A stretch of 64,000 bases of DNA from assembly GCA_030055615.1 (NCBI GenBank), contig JASFYN010000002.1, forward strand, positions 187,145 to 251,144, in the 5' to 3' direction. Each line of letters starts with the position of its first letter. Position 1 is the first letter of the stretch. Position numbers and translations under genes: made by a program. Positions 48,991 through 58,862 of the stretch are shown here, one piece after another. The DNA comes from Methanothermobacter sp. Its GTDB lineage: Archaea > Methanobacteriota > Methanobacteria > Methanobacteriales > DSM-23052. The notes beneath the pieces were generated by a model. It was not told the DNA's origin, made no database searches, and was given only the letters and a program-made list of their open reading frames with translations.

Positions 48991-49974
48991 ATGGAGTATA
49001 CTTTATGTAAAATAAAGCCCAAGGCACCTTTTCATTTAGGTGAAAAGGAATCAGTATTAGAATACACATCAGAATATATACATTCAGACACATTATTTAG
49101 TGCTATTTGCAATGCTTTTCGGCTTCTATATGGCTCAGAAGAATTGGAGGAATTATTAGATTTGTTTAAAGGTCATGAAATTCCATTTCTGATTTCATCA
49201 GCATTTCCTTTTGCTTCAAAAGTCTTATTTTTCCCAATTCCTAAAAGTTTGGATATCTCAAAATTCCCAGTAGACATTAAAAAATTCAAAAACCTTGAAT
49301 TTGTTTCTGAGACAATTTTTAGGGATATTATTGAAGGCTCGAAGATTGGAGAATTTTTAAAAGAAGATTATTTAATTCAAGATAACAGAGTCCTTGTTAC
49401 AGACGAAGAAAGAGAATCATTTAATAAAAATATTTGGAGGATAAGAGAAGTCCCTAGAGTAGTAATTGACAGAAAAACGAACGCTTCAAAAATATACCAT
49501 TTCGGAGAAACAGTTTATTCTAAAGATTCTGGTTTATATTTCCTGATAGATTTTAAAACAAATGATTTTAAGAAAGAGATTAAATCGGCGCTGTATCTTC
49601 TGGGTGATGAAGGCATCGGCGGTGATAGAACCTATGGAAAAGGTTTATTCAAGATAAAATTCGAAAAAATTAATTTTGACTTACCTGAACAAGAGAATTT
49701 TGTAACTCTTTCATTATATCGTCCAAGAAAGGACGAAATACCCTACATAAAAAATGGATTTTATGAAATAGTAGGAAGAAGTGGATGGATATATTCCCAG
49801 GATAAAAGAAACATGAGAAGAAAATTTTTGCGCATGTTTACAGAGGGAAGTACATTTCAATCACACAAAGGAACATATGGTGGCCTGATAAAGGTTAATC
49901 CAAGTGGATTTGAAATTCATGATGTTTATCGTTATGGTTATGCTTTCCCACTTCCAATTAAGGTGATCGAATGA
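48991..49974 (+). CDS. csm4: Csm4, RAMP subunit binding the crRNA 5' tag
   Basis: 327 residues. KPKAPFHLGEKESVLEYTSE, then HSDTLFSAICNAFRLL, is the typical Csm4 start, and GDEGIGGDRTYGKGLFKI the RAMP glycine-rich loop. Csm4 caps the complex at the 5' handle and contacts Cas10. Its last four bases overlap the csm5 start (ATGA). Confidence 0.93.
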   Translation: MEYTLCKIKPKAPFHLGEKESVLEYTSEYIHSDTLFSAICNAFRLLYGSEELEELLDLFKGHEIPFLISSAFPFASKVLFFPIPKSLDISKFPVDIKKFKNLEFVSETIFRDIIEGSKIGEFLKEDYLIQDNRVLVTDEERESFNKNIWRIREVPRVVIDRKTNASKIYHFGETVYSKDSGLYFLIDFKTNDFKKEIKSALYLLGDEGIGGDRTYGKGLFKIKFEKINFDLPEQENFVTLSLYRPRKDEIPYIKNGFYEIVGRSGWIYSQDKRNMRRKFLRMFTEGSTFQSHKGTYGGLIKVNPSGFEIHDVYRYGYAFPLPIKVIE

Positions 49975-51068
49975 AATTTCTTTTGGAAACTATATCACCA
50001 GTCCATATAGGGAACGGAAGTAAAATTTACCCCATAGAATATATACTCAACAAAAAATTTCATAGAGTCGATATGGATAGTCTTTTTAGAGACGAAAAAT
50101 TTGATCCAGAAACCTTCATTGATCTAACTAGGGAAGAAGATTTAGGAGATTATCAGGAATTAGCCATGAAGCATCTAAGGTATAGTTTGGATATAACAAA
50201 GTTCACTAAAATGGATTTGAAAAATTCACTTGGTCATCCAAGTGCTGCGGTTTATGAGTTTATAAAGACAATGGATAGGGTTTATATTCCTGGGACTACA
50301 ATAAAAGGGGCAATTAGAACCGCTATTCTTTGGTGGGTTTTAAAGAAAGACATGGATAGGTTTACCAGAGAAATTGAAAGAGTGTTGAATAATCACAGAA
50401 TCAGAAGAGAAAATGCCGATGATGAAATAGAAAAATTGGTTTTTGGCAAAAGTCCAAACAGAGACGTATTAAAAGCATTAAGAGTATCGGATACAAAAAC
50501 AAAGTCTACTGAAGATTTAAGCATTAAAGTCGTTCGAATATTGTCAACTAGACGTCATGGTTATGGATTCAAGGGATTTCGCATATTCATAGAAGCCTTA
50601 AAGCCTGGAGTATCTACAGAGTTAGAAATCAAGACCGACAAGTTTCTTTTAAGTAATGAAATTGCAAGAGAACTTGGCTTTGATGATAAAAAAGATCTTT
50701 TAGTAAAAATACCAGATATTTGCAACGAATTTGCCAGAGATCTCATAAAACATGAGAAACAGTTCTTCGAAGAATACAATGTAGATGGCAGATTAGACCC
50801 TATCCTCAAATTCTATGAAAATCTTAAAATTCAAAAAAACCAATTCCTACTCCATTTCGCTTGGGGCGTGGGATGGCATAGCATGACAATCGGAAGACTC
50901 TTGCAAAATGAAAATGACTTCTTTTTTAGATTAAGAAAAAAATTTAGATTAGGTAAGCGGAGAAACAAACCTTATTATGTGAAAACATTTCCTAAAACTC
51001 GAAAAATTGTATGTGAAAATGGAAACCCAGCTTATCCTCTAGGATGGGTGAAGGTGATCCCAAAATGA
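49971..51068 (+). CDS. csm5: Csm5, RAMP subunit at the crRNA 3' end
   Basis: 365 residues. LLETISPVHIGNGSKIYPIE is the N-terminal RAMP motif; YIPGTTIKGAIRTAILWWVL follows the Csm5 pattern for strand and helix, and a charged, helical C-terminal region completes it. It marks the far end of the type III-A complex. The stop overlaps the CARF effector start (ATGA), showing tight coupling. Confidence 0.92.
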   Translation: MKFLLETISPVHIGNGSKIYPIEYILNKKFHRVDMDSLFRDEKFDPETFIDLTREEDLGDYQELAMKHLRYSLDITKFTKMDLKNSLGHPSAAVYEFIKTMDRVYIPGTTIKGAIRTAILWWVLKKDMDRFTREIERVLNNHRIRRENADDEIEKLVFGKSPNRDVLKALRVSDTKTKSTEDLSIKVVRILSTRRHGYGFKGFRIFIEALKPGVSTELEIKTDKFLLSNEIARELGFDDKKDLLVKIPDICNEFARDLIKHEKQFFEEYNVDGRLDPILKFYENLKIQKNQFLLHFAWGVGWHSMTIGRLLQNENDFFFRLRKKFRLGKRRNKPYYVKTFPKTRKIVCENGNPAYPLGWVKVIPK

Positions 51069-52276
51069 AAAGAACATTATTTATGACCGTTGGCACTGGA
51101 GTAGGACCAAGCAACAAAAAGATAAACGGACTTGCACACGGCCTTTTAACTTCAATTGAACATTACAATCCAGATATGATAGTATTCTTCGGATCCAAAG
51201 ATAGCGAAAAAACATTAGAATCTTTGAAGAGACAATACAATGAAAAAATGGGGGCAAAACTAAAAAGTTACAAATTTATTAAAATAGAGAATGTAGACGA
51301 TTTTCATGAATGTTATACAAAAATAGAAAAAGAAATAAAAAAAGAAGAAGATGCTGAGATAATTATTGATTACACATCAGGGACTAAAACAATGACCACA
51401 AGTGCTGCTATTTGTTCCATGTTATATCAGAAAAAACTTAGCCTAGTAACAGGTGAAAGAGGTGAAAATGGAATTGTAATCCCCGGAACTGAAGCACCAC
51501 GCGAACAAAATTTGTTTGCAGCATATGATAAGTACCTATTCGACAAAGTTAAAGAAGCATTTAACCATCATAGGTTTGGAGAGGCCATAGATTACCTAAA
51601 ACGAATTGTAATGCCAAAAGAGGAAGTAGATTACGAAAAATTTATTCAAGGTTATGATTTATGGGATAAGTTTGATCATATAAAAGCTTGGGAACTCCTG
51701 AAAAATATAAAAAAAGTTCCACCAGAAAATAAAGAATTTCTCGGAAAATTAACAAGCTCGATGAATTTAGATGATCAAAAGGAATTATTAAAAAATAAAG
51801 GTAAATTTTTAGTTGCAGATTTGTTAAACAATGCAAAAAGACGACTTAAAGAAGAAAAATATGAAGATGCAGTGGCCAGATTGTACAGGATCATGGAATT
51901 GTTAGCACAATGTAGATTAAGTGAATTTGGAATATACACATCTAATGTTAAGATAGAAAAAATCCCTTCACACATCCAAGATAAATATAATAAGCTAAGA
52001 GATGATGAGGGGAAAGTAAAGCTTGGTTTACAAAAAAGTTACGAACTTCTTAAGGACTTGGAAGACAAGCTTGGTGAAAGGTATGTAAATGATAAAGAAA
52101 TTAAAGAGTTATTAAAGAGGAGGAACGAATCTATTTTAGCTCATGGCCTAAAACCAATAACTAATGAAGATATTCCAGAAGTGAAAAAATTTTATGAGAA
52201 AGTTGAAGAGTATGCAAAGCTTATTTTTCCAGAGATAGATGATCTAATGGAAAAAGCAAAATTTCCCAAGTTGTAA
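51065..52276 (+). CDS. CARF-domain effector with HEPN RNase motif (TIGR02710/Csm6-like)
   Basis: About 403 residues from ATG 51065. The N-terminal CARF-like Rossmann domain includes TLFMTVGTGVG, IVFFGSKDSEKT and EIIIDYTSGTKTMTTSAAIC. A helical middle and a C-terminal HEPN domain follow; RRNESILAH (R353...H360) is a Rx6H-type RNase motif. Such proteins are switched on by cyclic oligoadenylate from Cas10 and then cut RNA broadly. The family is TIGR02710 (Cas_Cas02710), not classical Csm6. The ligand (cA4 or cA6) is not predictable by eye. Confidence 0.88.
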   Translation: MKRTLFMTVGTGVGPSNKKINGLAHGLLTSIEHYNPDMIVFFGSKDSEKTLESLKRQYNEKMGAKLKSYKFIKIENVDDFHECYTKIEKEIKKEEDAEIIIDYTSGTKTMTTSAAICSMLYQKKLSLVTGERGENGIVIPGTEAPREQNLFAAYDKYLFDKVKEAFNHHRFGEAIDYLKRIVMPKEEVDYEKFIQGYDLWDKFDHIKAWELLKNIKKVPPENKEFLGKLTSSMNLDDQKELLKNKGKFLVADLLNNAKRRLKEEKYEDAVARLYRIMELLAQCRLSEFGIYTSNVKIEKIPSHIQDKYNKLRDDEGKVKLGLQKSYELLKDLEDKLGERYVNDKEIKELLKRRNESILAHGLKPITNEDIPEVKKFYEKVEEYAKLIFPEIDDLMEKAKFPKL

Positions 52277-52278
52277 AA

Positions 52279-52935
52279 ATGAAATTAAAAGTTTCTTATC
52301 TTATATTAAAAACAGATTTTCCGATAAAAGAAAAACCAAGCCAACTTAGAGGTTATATTGGTAAAAAATTTGAAGAATATCCAATATTGCATCATCATGT
52401 CAAAGATGGTGAATTCCTTTACACTTACCCAAAAGTCCAATACAAGGTAATAAATGGTACAGCTTTTATATTAGGAATTGAAAAGGGCGCAAGGATTCTA
52501 AAGAATATCTCAGATACTCTAAATGAACTAGTTTTAGGGAAAAAAATTTACAAAGTTCGGCAAAAAGTGATCTACGAACAAGAATTTGATGTTAAACCCG
52601 GTAAAAAAACCAAGTATAAATTTGTAACCCCATGGATAGCCTTGAATTCAAGTAATTATAAGTTTTACCAAAAATTAGATGATTGGAAGTATAAGAAAAG
52701 ATTCTTAAATAGAATTTTGGTGGGAAATATTCTATCGATGTGTAAGGGATTAGGAATAATTGTGGACAGGAAGCTCTATGCCCATTCACTTTTAGATTCC
52801 CAAAAAATCGAATATAAAGGTTTGAATTTTTTAGGCTTTATTGGAGAGTTTAAAGTCAACTTTAAAATCCCCGATTTCTTTGGGATAGGGAAAGGGGTAA
52901 GTCAAGGTTTTGGCACTGTAAAAAAGGGGGGTTAG
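52279..52935 (+). CDS. cas6: Cas6 CRISPR RNA endonuclease
   Basis: 218 residues, a RAMP-fold Cas6 with the C-terminal glycine-rich loop GIGKGVSQGFGTVKKGG and IEYKGLNFLGFIGEFKVNF before it. Cas6 cleaves precursor crRNA inside each repeat to leave an 8-base 5' tag. A candidate catalytic His lies in the LHHHV segment near residue 40. It starts two bases after the CARF gene. Confidence 0.85.
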   Translation: MKLKVSYLILKTDFPIKEKPSQLRGYIGKKFEEYPILHHHVKDGEFLYTYPKVQYKVINGTAFILGIEKGARILKNISDTLNELVLGKKIYKVRQKVIYEQEFDVKPGKKTKYKFVTPWIALNSSNYKFYQKLDDWKYKKRFLNRILVGNILSMCKGLGIIVDRKLYAHSLLDSQKIEYKGLNFLGFIGEFKVNFKIPDFFGIGKGVSQGFGTVKKGG

Positions 52936-52938
52936 AAA

Positions 52939-53223
52939 ATGTTGACTTTAATAATTTATGACATTTCTGAGGATAATTATAGAAGCAAACTAGTGAAATT
53001 TTTACAAGAATATGGGTTGAAAAGGATTCAATATTCAGGATTTCTAGGAGATATAAATCCCAATGATAGAATCGTCATGGCAAAAGAAATTGAAAAGTTC
53101 ATATCCAGCGAAAAAGACAGCATATACATGGTCCCTATGTGTAACCGGTGCAAAAAATTAACAAAAATAATATCAAAGGAAAACAAGGAGCTAGAAGACC
53201 TAGAAAAGGTTAAAATACTCTGA
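52939..53223 (+). CDS. cas2: Cas2 adaptation nuclease subunit
   Basis: 94 residues. LTLIIYDISEDNYRSKLVKF, then GLKRIQYSGFLGDI and SIYMVPMCNRCKKLTKI, follow the Cas2 ferredoxin fold, with the conserved Asp in IYDIS. It binds Cas1 to insert new spacers. Starts three bases after cas6. Confidence 0.93.
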   Translation: MLTLIIYDISEDNYRSKLVKFLQEYGLKRIQYSGFLGDINPNDRIVMAKEIEKFISSEKDSIYMVPMCNRCKKLTKIISKENKELEDLEKVKIL

Positions 53224-53228
53224 TAATT

Positions 53229-54107
53229 ATGTATTTCCTATCTGATATTGAACAAAAGCTCTTAATAAATAAACAGATTCTTGCCAGGAAGGTTGGAGTT
53301 TCGGAAGAATTAAGAGGATGGAACTGGTCAAATCCCCCTTTAAATCCTTACTATTCTGAAGTATATATACCTATGTATCTGGCATGTTCCAAATATTGTC
53401 CCAAAAACCGAGATATCTTTGTAGAAGAAGTTTTGGGGAAAAAAGGTATCATTAATTTTAATGTCATGCAAGGAATAGTAATACACAGAGCAGTTTGTGA
53501 TGTATTTGAAAATTTTGTTGAAAGAAAAAAGCTCGATTTTGATAAATGGTGGCATTTGAATTACAAAGACCAGGTTCCTGAAAGTTATTCAAAGATTATT
53601 AAAAATAGAACAAAAATCGTATGGGAATACACCAAAGATAGTTGTAAGTCAGTATTTCTTAATAGACTTTTTGAACAACCTTATGCTTCAAAAAGAGATG
53701 TTTTAGCCACTTCTCTACCTTTTTTAACTGAACATAAGTTAAATGGGAATTTCTTAGGTTTATCTGATATACTCAGTGTAGATTGCTATGACTACCTTCA
53801 CAATATAGTTTTTGATATAAAAGTGGCTTCAAAACAAAGAAAATGGTTTAAACTCTATCCAACTGGTTATGCTCTTGTCATTGAAAGTATTTACGAAATA
53901 CCAGTTGATATAGGATGTACCGTCTATATAAGCTTTATAGGCGAGAAATTGAACATAAAAAAAGATATTTTCTTCATAAATGATGATCTAAGGAGTTGGT
54001 GGGTGGAAGAAAGAGACAAGAAATTAGAGATAGTTGCTCAAAAAAAGGATCCAGGAATGCCACAAAAGTGTCCAGACTCCTGCATATATTTACATGAGTG
54101 CAGGTGA
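53229..54107 (+). CDS. csa1: Csa1/Cas4-like adaptation protein (type I-A style)
   Basis: 292 residues. ACSKYCPKNRD at the N-terminal end and CPDSCIYLHECR at the very C-terminus supply the cysteines of an iron-sulfur cluster as in Csa1 (Cas4-A). The core includes QGIVIHRAVCDVFENF, FLGLSDILSVDCYDYL and VFDIKVASKQRKWFKLYPTG (D...K, RecB-like nuclease). Csa1 is usually found with type I-A adaptation genes, not III-A. It should help pick or trim spacers. Confidence 0.85.
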   Translation: MYFLSDIEQKLLINKQILARKVGVSEELRGWNWSNPPLNPYYSEVYIPMYLACSKYCPKNRDIFVEEVLGKKGIINFNVMQGIVIHRAVCDVFENFVERKKLDFDKWWHLNYKDQVPESYSKIIKNRTKIVWEYTKDSCKSVFLNRLFEQPYASKRDVLATSLPFLTEHKLNGNFLGLSDILSVDCYDYLHNIVFDIKVASKQRKWFKLYPTGYALVIESIYEIPVDIGCTVYISFIGEKLNIKKDIFFINDDLRSWWVEERDKKLEIVAQKKDPGMPQKCPDSCIYLHECR

Positions 54108-54112
54108 CAAAT

Positions 54113-55132
54113 TTGAGGCTAGTGGTAGATGGATATGGTAAATTTATCGGTAAAAGAGGAAACCAGATTGTGATTAAATTAAAAGGGAAGATAGTTGACT
54201 ATTTTTTAGCTGAAGATCTAGATCAGGTTCTTATAACTGGTAAAGGTGCTATAGGTTTCGATGCATTAAATTTGCTGGCGGAGAGTGGGGTTGATCTAAT
54301 TGTTTTGAACTGGAAAGGTGAGATCTCTTCTAGACTTTCATTTCCAGAATTAAGAACAGCATCAACAAGAAGACAACAATATTTAGCATATAACGATTAT
54401 CGCAGCGGTTACTTATCAAAACAATTTGTTTTTGCTAAAATAAAAAACCAACATGCTATTTTAGGAACTCTAGCCAAAGGCAGAGCTAAAAATGATCCAA
54501 AACTAGCTGAAAAGTTACTTCAATCGAGAGAAAAGATATCGAAATTTTTATCTAAAATTCAAGAAATTGATGAAAAACCTATTGATTCTATTAGAAATGA
54601 GCTGATGGGTTTGGAAGGTAACGCATCCTCAATATATTGGAGCAACATCACCGATATCCTAGATCCCAATCTTGGCTTTTCGGGAAGAAGTGGAAGAGGA
54701 GCTAAGGATGGGGTAAATGCGATGCTTAACTATGGTTACGGGATTTTGATGGGAGAAGTTTGGAGAGCCGTTTACTATGCTGGTTTAGACCCCTATGCTG
54801 GATTTTTACATGTAGATAGACCAGGAAGACCCAGTCTAGTCCTTGATCTTATGGAGGAATTCAGACAACAAACAGTGGACAAAATTGTTTTTAAATTGAT
54901 AAACAAAGGAATGGTTAAAAAAGAGGATTTTTACTTGCAAGAAAATTTTTGTAGATTATCAGATAAGTCACGGAAACTCTTGATATCCAAAATCCTTGAA
55001 AAATTTGAAAGTTATATAAGGGTTAAAAATACTAAAATAAAATGGAGTGATCTTATTATAAAACAATCAAGGCAGATTGCCAAATTTTTAAATGGAAAGG
55101 ATGAATACAATGGATTTTTCCTCAGATGGTGA
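54113..55132 (+). CDS. cas1: Cas1 integrase
   Basis: About 339 residues from TTG 54113, three bases behind AGGTGAC; the N-terminus RLVVDGYGKFIGKRGNQIVI is standard for Cas1. LMGLEGNASSIYWSN holds the metal-binding Glu, and LHVDRPGRPSLVLDLMEEFR the His and Asp of the active site. Cas1-Cas2 integrates spacers at the leader end. Overlaps the start of cas4. Confidence 0.96.
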   Translation: MRLVVDGYGKFIGKRGNQIVIKLKGKIVDYFLAEDLDQVLITGKGAIGFDALNLLAESGVDLIVLNWKGEISSRLSFPELRTASTRRQQYLAYNDYRSGYLSKQFVFAKIKNQHAILGTLAKGRAKNDPKLAEKLLQSREKISKFLSKIQEIDEKPIDSIRNELMGLEGNASSIYWSNITDILDPNLGFSGRSGRGAKDGVNAMLNYGYGILMGEVWRAVYYAGLDPYAGFLHVDRPGRPSLVLDLMEEFRQQTVDKIVFKLINKGMVKKEDFYLQENFCRLSDKSRKLLISKILEKFESYIRVKNTKIKWSDLIIKQSRQIAKFLNGKDEYNGFFLRW

Positions 55133-55703
55133 TCCTTGGATCACAGTAGGAGATATAGTCCAGTATTATTATTGTCCAAGAAAAGTTTATTTTTTAAAGG
55201 TCTTAGGCGTTCCTTTTGTAACCAAAAAGAAGATGTTCTTTGGCCAACAAGAGCATGAAAGAGAGATAAAACGTATGAAACAAAGAAAGAAGATTTTTGG
55301 CATGAAAAGATCGCTTGTTAAAAAAGTGAAGCATAAAGTTTATCTCAAAAGTCAACATTTACACTTTCATGGTGTTATTGATGTTGTATTGTTTTTAAAG
55401 AATGAAATAATCCCAGTAGAGATAAAAACAACAGACTTTTTAGAATTAACGCGAAGTAGAAAAAAACAGATAGTTGCTTATGCACTTTTAGTAGATGAAA
55501 ACTTTGAAAATAGAGTTCGGAGAGGTATCTTATATTTTTCAGGTCATAGGAAGAGCAAGATAGTAGATATAAGCTACGAAGATAAAGAACATTTGATTAA
55601 GGATATTAAAGCCATTAAGGTGTTGTTTAAGAGTGAAAAGATTCCTCGGAAAGTTAATAAAAAGAAATGTAAATATTGTGAGGTTTCAAAGTATTGTGTA
55701 TAA
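55110..55703 (+). CDS. cas4: Cas4 exonuclease
   Basis: About 197 residues from ATG 55110, behind AAAGGATGA. YYYCPRKVYFLKV gives the first cluster Cys, FHGVIDVVLFLKNEIIPVEI and KTTDF the nuclease D...ExK, and CKYCEVSKYCV the last cysteines. Cas4 trims prespacers and selects PAM-side ends. It is the last gene before the leader; the TAA is at 55701-55703. Confidence 0.92.
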   Translation: MDFSSDGDPWITVGDIVQYYYCPRKVYFLKVLGVPFVTKKKMFFGQQEHEREIKRMKQRKKIFGMKRSLVKKVKHKVYLKSQHLHFHGVIDVVLFLKNEIIPVEIKTTDFLELTRSRKKQIVAYALLVDENFENRVRRGILYFSGHRKSKIVDISYEDKEHLIKDIKAIKVLFKSEKIPRKVNKKKCKYCEVSKYCV

Positions 55704-55815
55704 TGGTGTGAAGATCTTTATAAATGAAGAGCAGAATTTTGAACTTCACACCACTACCTCTGAAGAGACTAATAATATAATGGTATAGAAAAAATAAATG
55801 ACATAACAAGCGGGG
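55704..55815 (+). promoter_or_regulatory. CRISPR leader with TATA box inside a 10-bp inverted repeat
   Basis: 112 bases between the cas4 stop and the first repeat. TGGTGTGAAG (55704-55713) and its exact complement CTTCACACCA (55744-55753) frame a TATA-like TTTATAAAT (55717-55725). Transcription should start about 25 bases after TATA, at or inside the second arm. The rest is A/T-rich, ending GCGGG before the repeat. The orientation follows from the repeat 3' end (ATTGAAAC), the usual crRNA 5' tag. Confidence 0.7.
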
Positions 55816-58197
55816 GTTGCAATAACCAATCCAATAAAACAAGGATTGAAACGGAAACGACAATTATAGACCCCAAGCTTGTGCGGATAGTTGCAATAAC
55901 CAATCCAATAAAACAAGGATTGAAACCAATTCAAATTACCACAGCCCATACAATGGCTTACAGTTGCAATAACCAATCCAATAAAACAAGGATTGAAACC
56001 AAGAATCTCAAAGTAGGATATGAGAACGTTCTCATACGTTGCAATAACCAATCCAATAAAACAAGGATTGAAACACTAGAGAAAGACAATGTAAGCAAGT
56101 CACTTGTACCGTTGCAATAACCAATCCAATAAAACAAGGATTGAAACAGCGTAACTTTCTACGCTGAATTATCCAGCTTCAGTTGCAATAACCAATCCAA
56201 TAAAACAAGGATTGAAACAAACATCTTCTCGTCGATTTTCACTGTCACCTGTCTCGTTGCAATAACCAATCCAATAAAACAAGGATTGAAACAGGAGTTC
56301 CTCTAAGAGTCTTTTCTCCACTCTTACGTTGCAATAACCAATCCAATAAAACAAGGATTGAAACAACTTCTCAGTTTTGTAGTCGAAGTCGAAGAATAGT
56401 GTTGCAATAACCAATCCAATAAAACAAGGATTGAAACACTTTTCAAAAACACCAGTGTGTTTAAAGGTGTTTTGAGTTGCAATAACCAATCCAATAAAAC
56501 AAGGATTGAAACAAATAAAAGTCGGATGGAAAAGGGGCAAAGGGGATTTGTTGCAATAACCAATCCAATAAAACAAGGATTGAAACTTAGGATGCTTGAA
56601 CAAGTCCTCAAGCACTTCCCCATGTTGCAATAACCAATCCAATAAAACAAGGATTGAAACCAATCCGACGCCGCCAGCGTCATAGCAGAAGGAACAGTTG
56701 CAATAACCAATCCAATAAAACAAGGATTGAAACCCCAACTGTTGTTTTTTGGGGGTGTGGGTTCTTGTACGTTGCAATAACCAATCCAATAAAACAAGGA
56801 TTGAAACTTGTCTTATAGTCTTGGCCGTAGTAGTATGCGTTCACGTTGCAATAACCAATCCAATAAAACAAGGATTGAAACTCCTAAGAGACGACAAGCC
56901 CCCAATGGTGAGCAACGTTGCAATAACCAATCCAATAAAACAAGGATTGAAACTTTTTAGGGTGGTTTTGGGTGGCTAAGTTGAACAGTGTTGCAATAAC
57001 CAATCCAATAAAACAAGGATTGAAACAGAAAGTTGAAAAGGACAATGCAAGATTGGAAGAGCTGTTGCAATAACCAATCCAATAAAACAAGGATTGAAAC
57101 AAACAACAAAAGAAGGTATGGCGAATATGAAAAGCTGTTGCAATAACCAATCCAATAAAACAAGGATTGAAACCTGGGTGTAAATATTTTTTTGTTGTTG
57201 CACTCTATATGTTGCAATAACCAATCCAATAAAACAAGGATTGAAACCTTGTGAATGTGAGTGATTCTTTTTTCTTCATTTGTAGTTGCAATAACCAATC
57301 CAATAAAACAAGGATTGAAACTGCACCCAAATCACGTCAGGATGATCTATGAATTTGTTGCAATAACCAATCCAATAAAACAAGGATTGAAACTCGAGAT
57401 TATACCTCTTGGATGTTGTAGACAAATCTTCCGTTGCAATAACCAATCCAATAAAACAAGGATTGAAACGGTTTCAGCCTTTTCAGATCCGCCAGCATAT
57501 TGTGTTGCAATAACCAATCCAATAAAACAAGGATTGAAACTTTAAGTAGCATAGGCTTTTGTGGTATCGTCTGAGCGTTGCAATAACCAATCCAATAAAA
57601 CAAGGATTGAAACATTTCAAATGTTTTTTGTATTTGTTCTTTTTCTACCGTTGCAATAACCAATCCAATAAAACAAGGATTGAAACTCTTCTATGATTCT
57701 AAGCATCTCAGCGTAGAATTCGTTGCAATAACCAATCCAATAAAACAAGGATTGAAACTCAACTATGAAAAAACTGTGCACATGCACACCATCGGTTGCA
57801 ATAACCAATCCAATAAAACAAGGATTGAAACATATTCTTCTCAACAGGCTCGTAGAAGCCGTTTTCGTTGCAATAACCAATCCAATAAAACAAGGATTGA
57901 AACGAGTTTGGTAGTATTACTCTCATTCTCATTTTTCAGTTGCAATAACCAATCCAATAAAACAAGGATTGAAACATAGTTAAACCCCTTTTGAAATCTT
58001 CCTCGATATTTCTGTTGCAATAACCAATCCAATAAAACAAGGATTGAAACAGAGATTTTCAAACGTGAATTGACCTTGTTATTGGCTGTTGCAATAACCA
58101 ATCCAATAAAACAAGGATTGAAACGCAGCGTTTTCAGCGTTGTACATATGCATATTCTCTGTTGCAATAACCAATCCAATAAAACAAGGATTGAAAC
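55816..58197 (+). CRISPR. CRISPR array: 33 identical 37-bp repeats, 32 spacers
   Basis: The repeat begins GTTGCAATAACCAATCC and ends AAGGATTGAAAC (37 bases). CAATCC and GGATTG inside it can pair around a ten-base loop, a Cas6-style hairpin. Repeat starts run from 55816 (first), 55890, 55963 and so on to 58161 (last), spaced 71-76 bases, giving spacers of 34-39 bases. I saw no change in any repeat, including the leader-distal one. The 3' end ATTGAAAC gives plus-strand transcription from the leader at 55704. Spacers show no visible duplicates. Confidence 0.98.
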
Positions 58198-58862
58198 AAT
58201 GTGGTTAGATTATGAGATATAAACTGGGAGATAATCATTTCCATTCTTCTTTTTTGGAATTCGTATTTTTTTCGTTTTTTGATGGAATTTATGAGGTTTA
58301 TGAGGCTAGTCTCGTTCAAGTATCCAAGATCCTATGACTTTGTATTCACACCCTAATTACAATGAAAAACGAGATCTATTTGGCGACCCTATTATTGAGA
58401 CAATACAAGTGTTTGGATTTTATCGGTAATAACGGAATTTCCCGCCTTCGTCGAAAGCTATTTATCTGAAGGGGAGAACATTTACAAGATATTAGCAACG
58501 ACGACAATAGATGGTTATAATGCTACAAAGTTTCCTACAATTGTTGTGATAATATGTTAACACGCTATGAGACACTTATCTGGCTATATTGTGTATTTGG
58601 CGTTGTATTTTACAGTTATAACATTCAAGAAAGGGAATTCAAACTTAAGACGATGAACAAGCAATAGATCACAAAAAATAAAAATTCCAGAAAATTTTAA
58701 ATCATAGTTAATACACTAAAATCACTTAATAAGCCTAAATCTCTTTATAAATTTTTCTAAAGGAATGAATAGGTCGAAAAAATGTTCAGTCAAAAAATAA
58801 TGATAAAAAAGAAAAAATTATTGTGAGTCCCTCTTATACTGTTCTGTTCAAAAATTATCGTA
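58198..58862. other. Gap behind the CRISPR array with gene fragments
   Basis: No intact gene. On the minus strand, ~58200-58325 encodes a coding-like fragment (LNETSLINLINSIKKRKKYE, then QKRRMEMIISQFISHN) that runs into the last repeat. On the plus strand ~58400-58560, TSVWILSVITEFPAFVESYL and SEGENIYKILATTTIDGYNA form a startless frame. Both look like leftovers of genes cut by rearrangement. The rest is A/T-rich. Confidence 0.45.

Noticed and set aside
55746..58179. Many overlapping open frames on both strands with repeated SLFYWIGYCN- or NQSNKTRIET-type sequence
   Set aside because: They are translations of the CRISPR repeats and change with each spacer; they have no SD and no family.
58134..58319. 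Minus-strand 61-codon frame running into the last repeat
   Set aside because: Its end is repeat-derived; the first part may be a gene remnant and is described with the gap, not as a gene.
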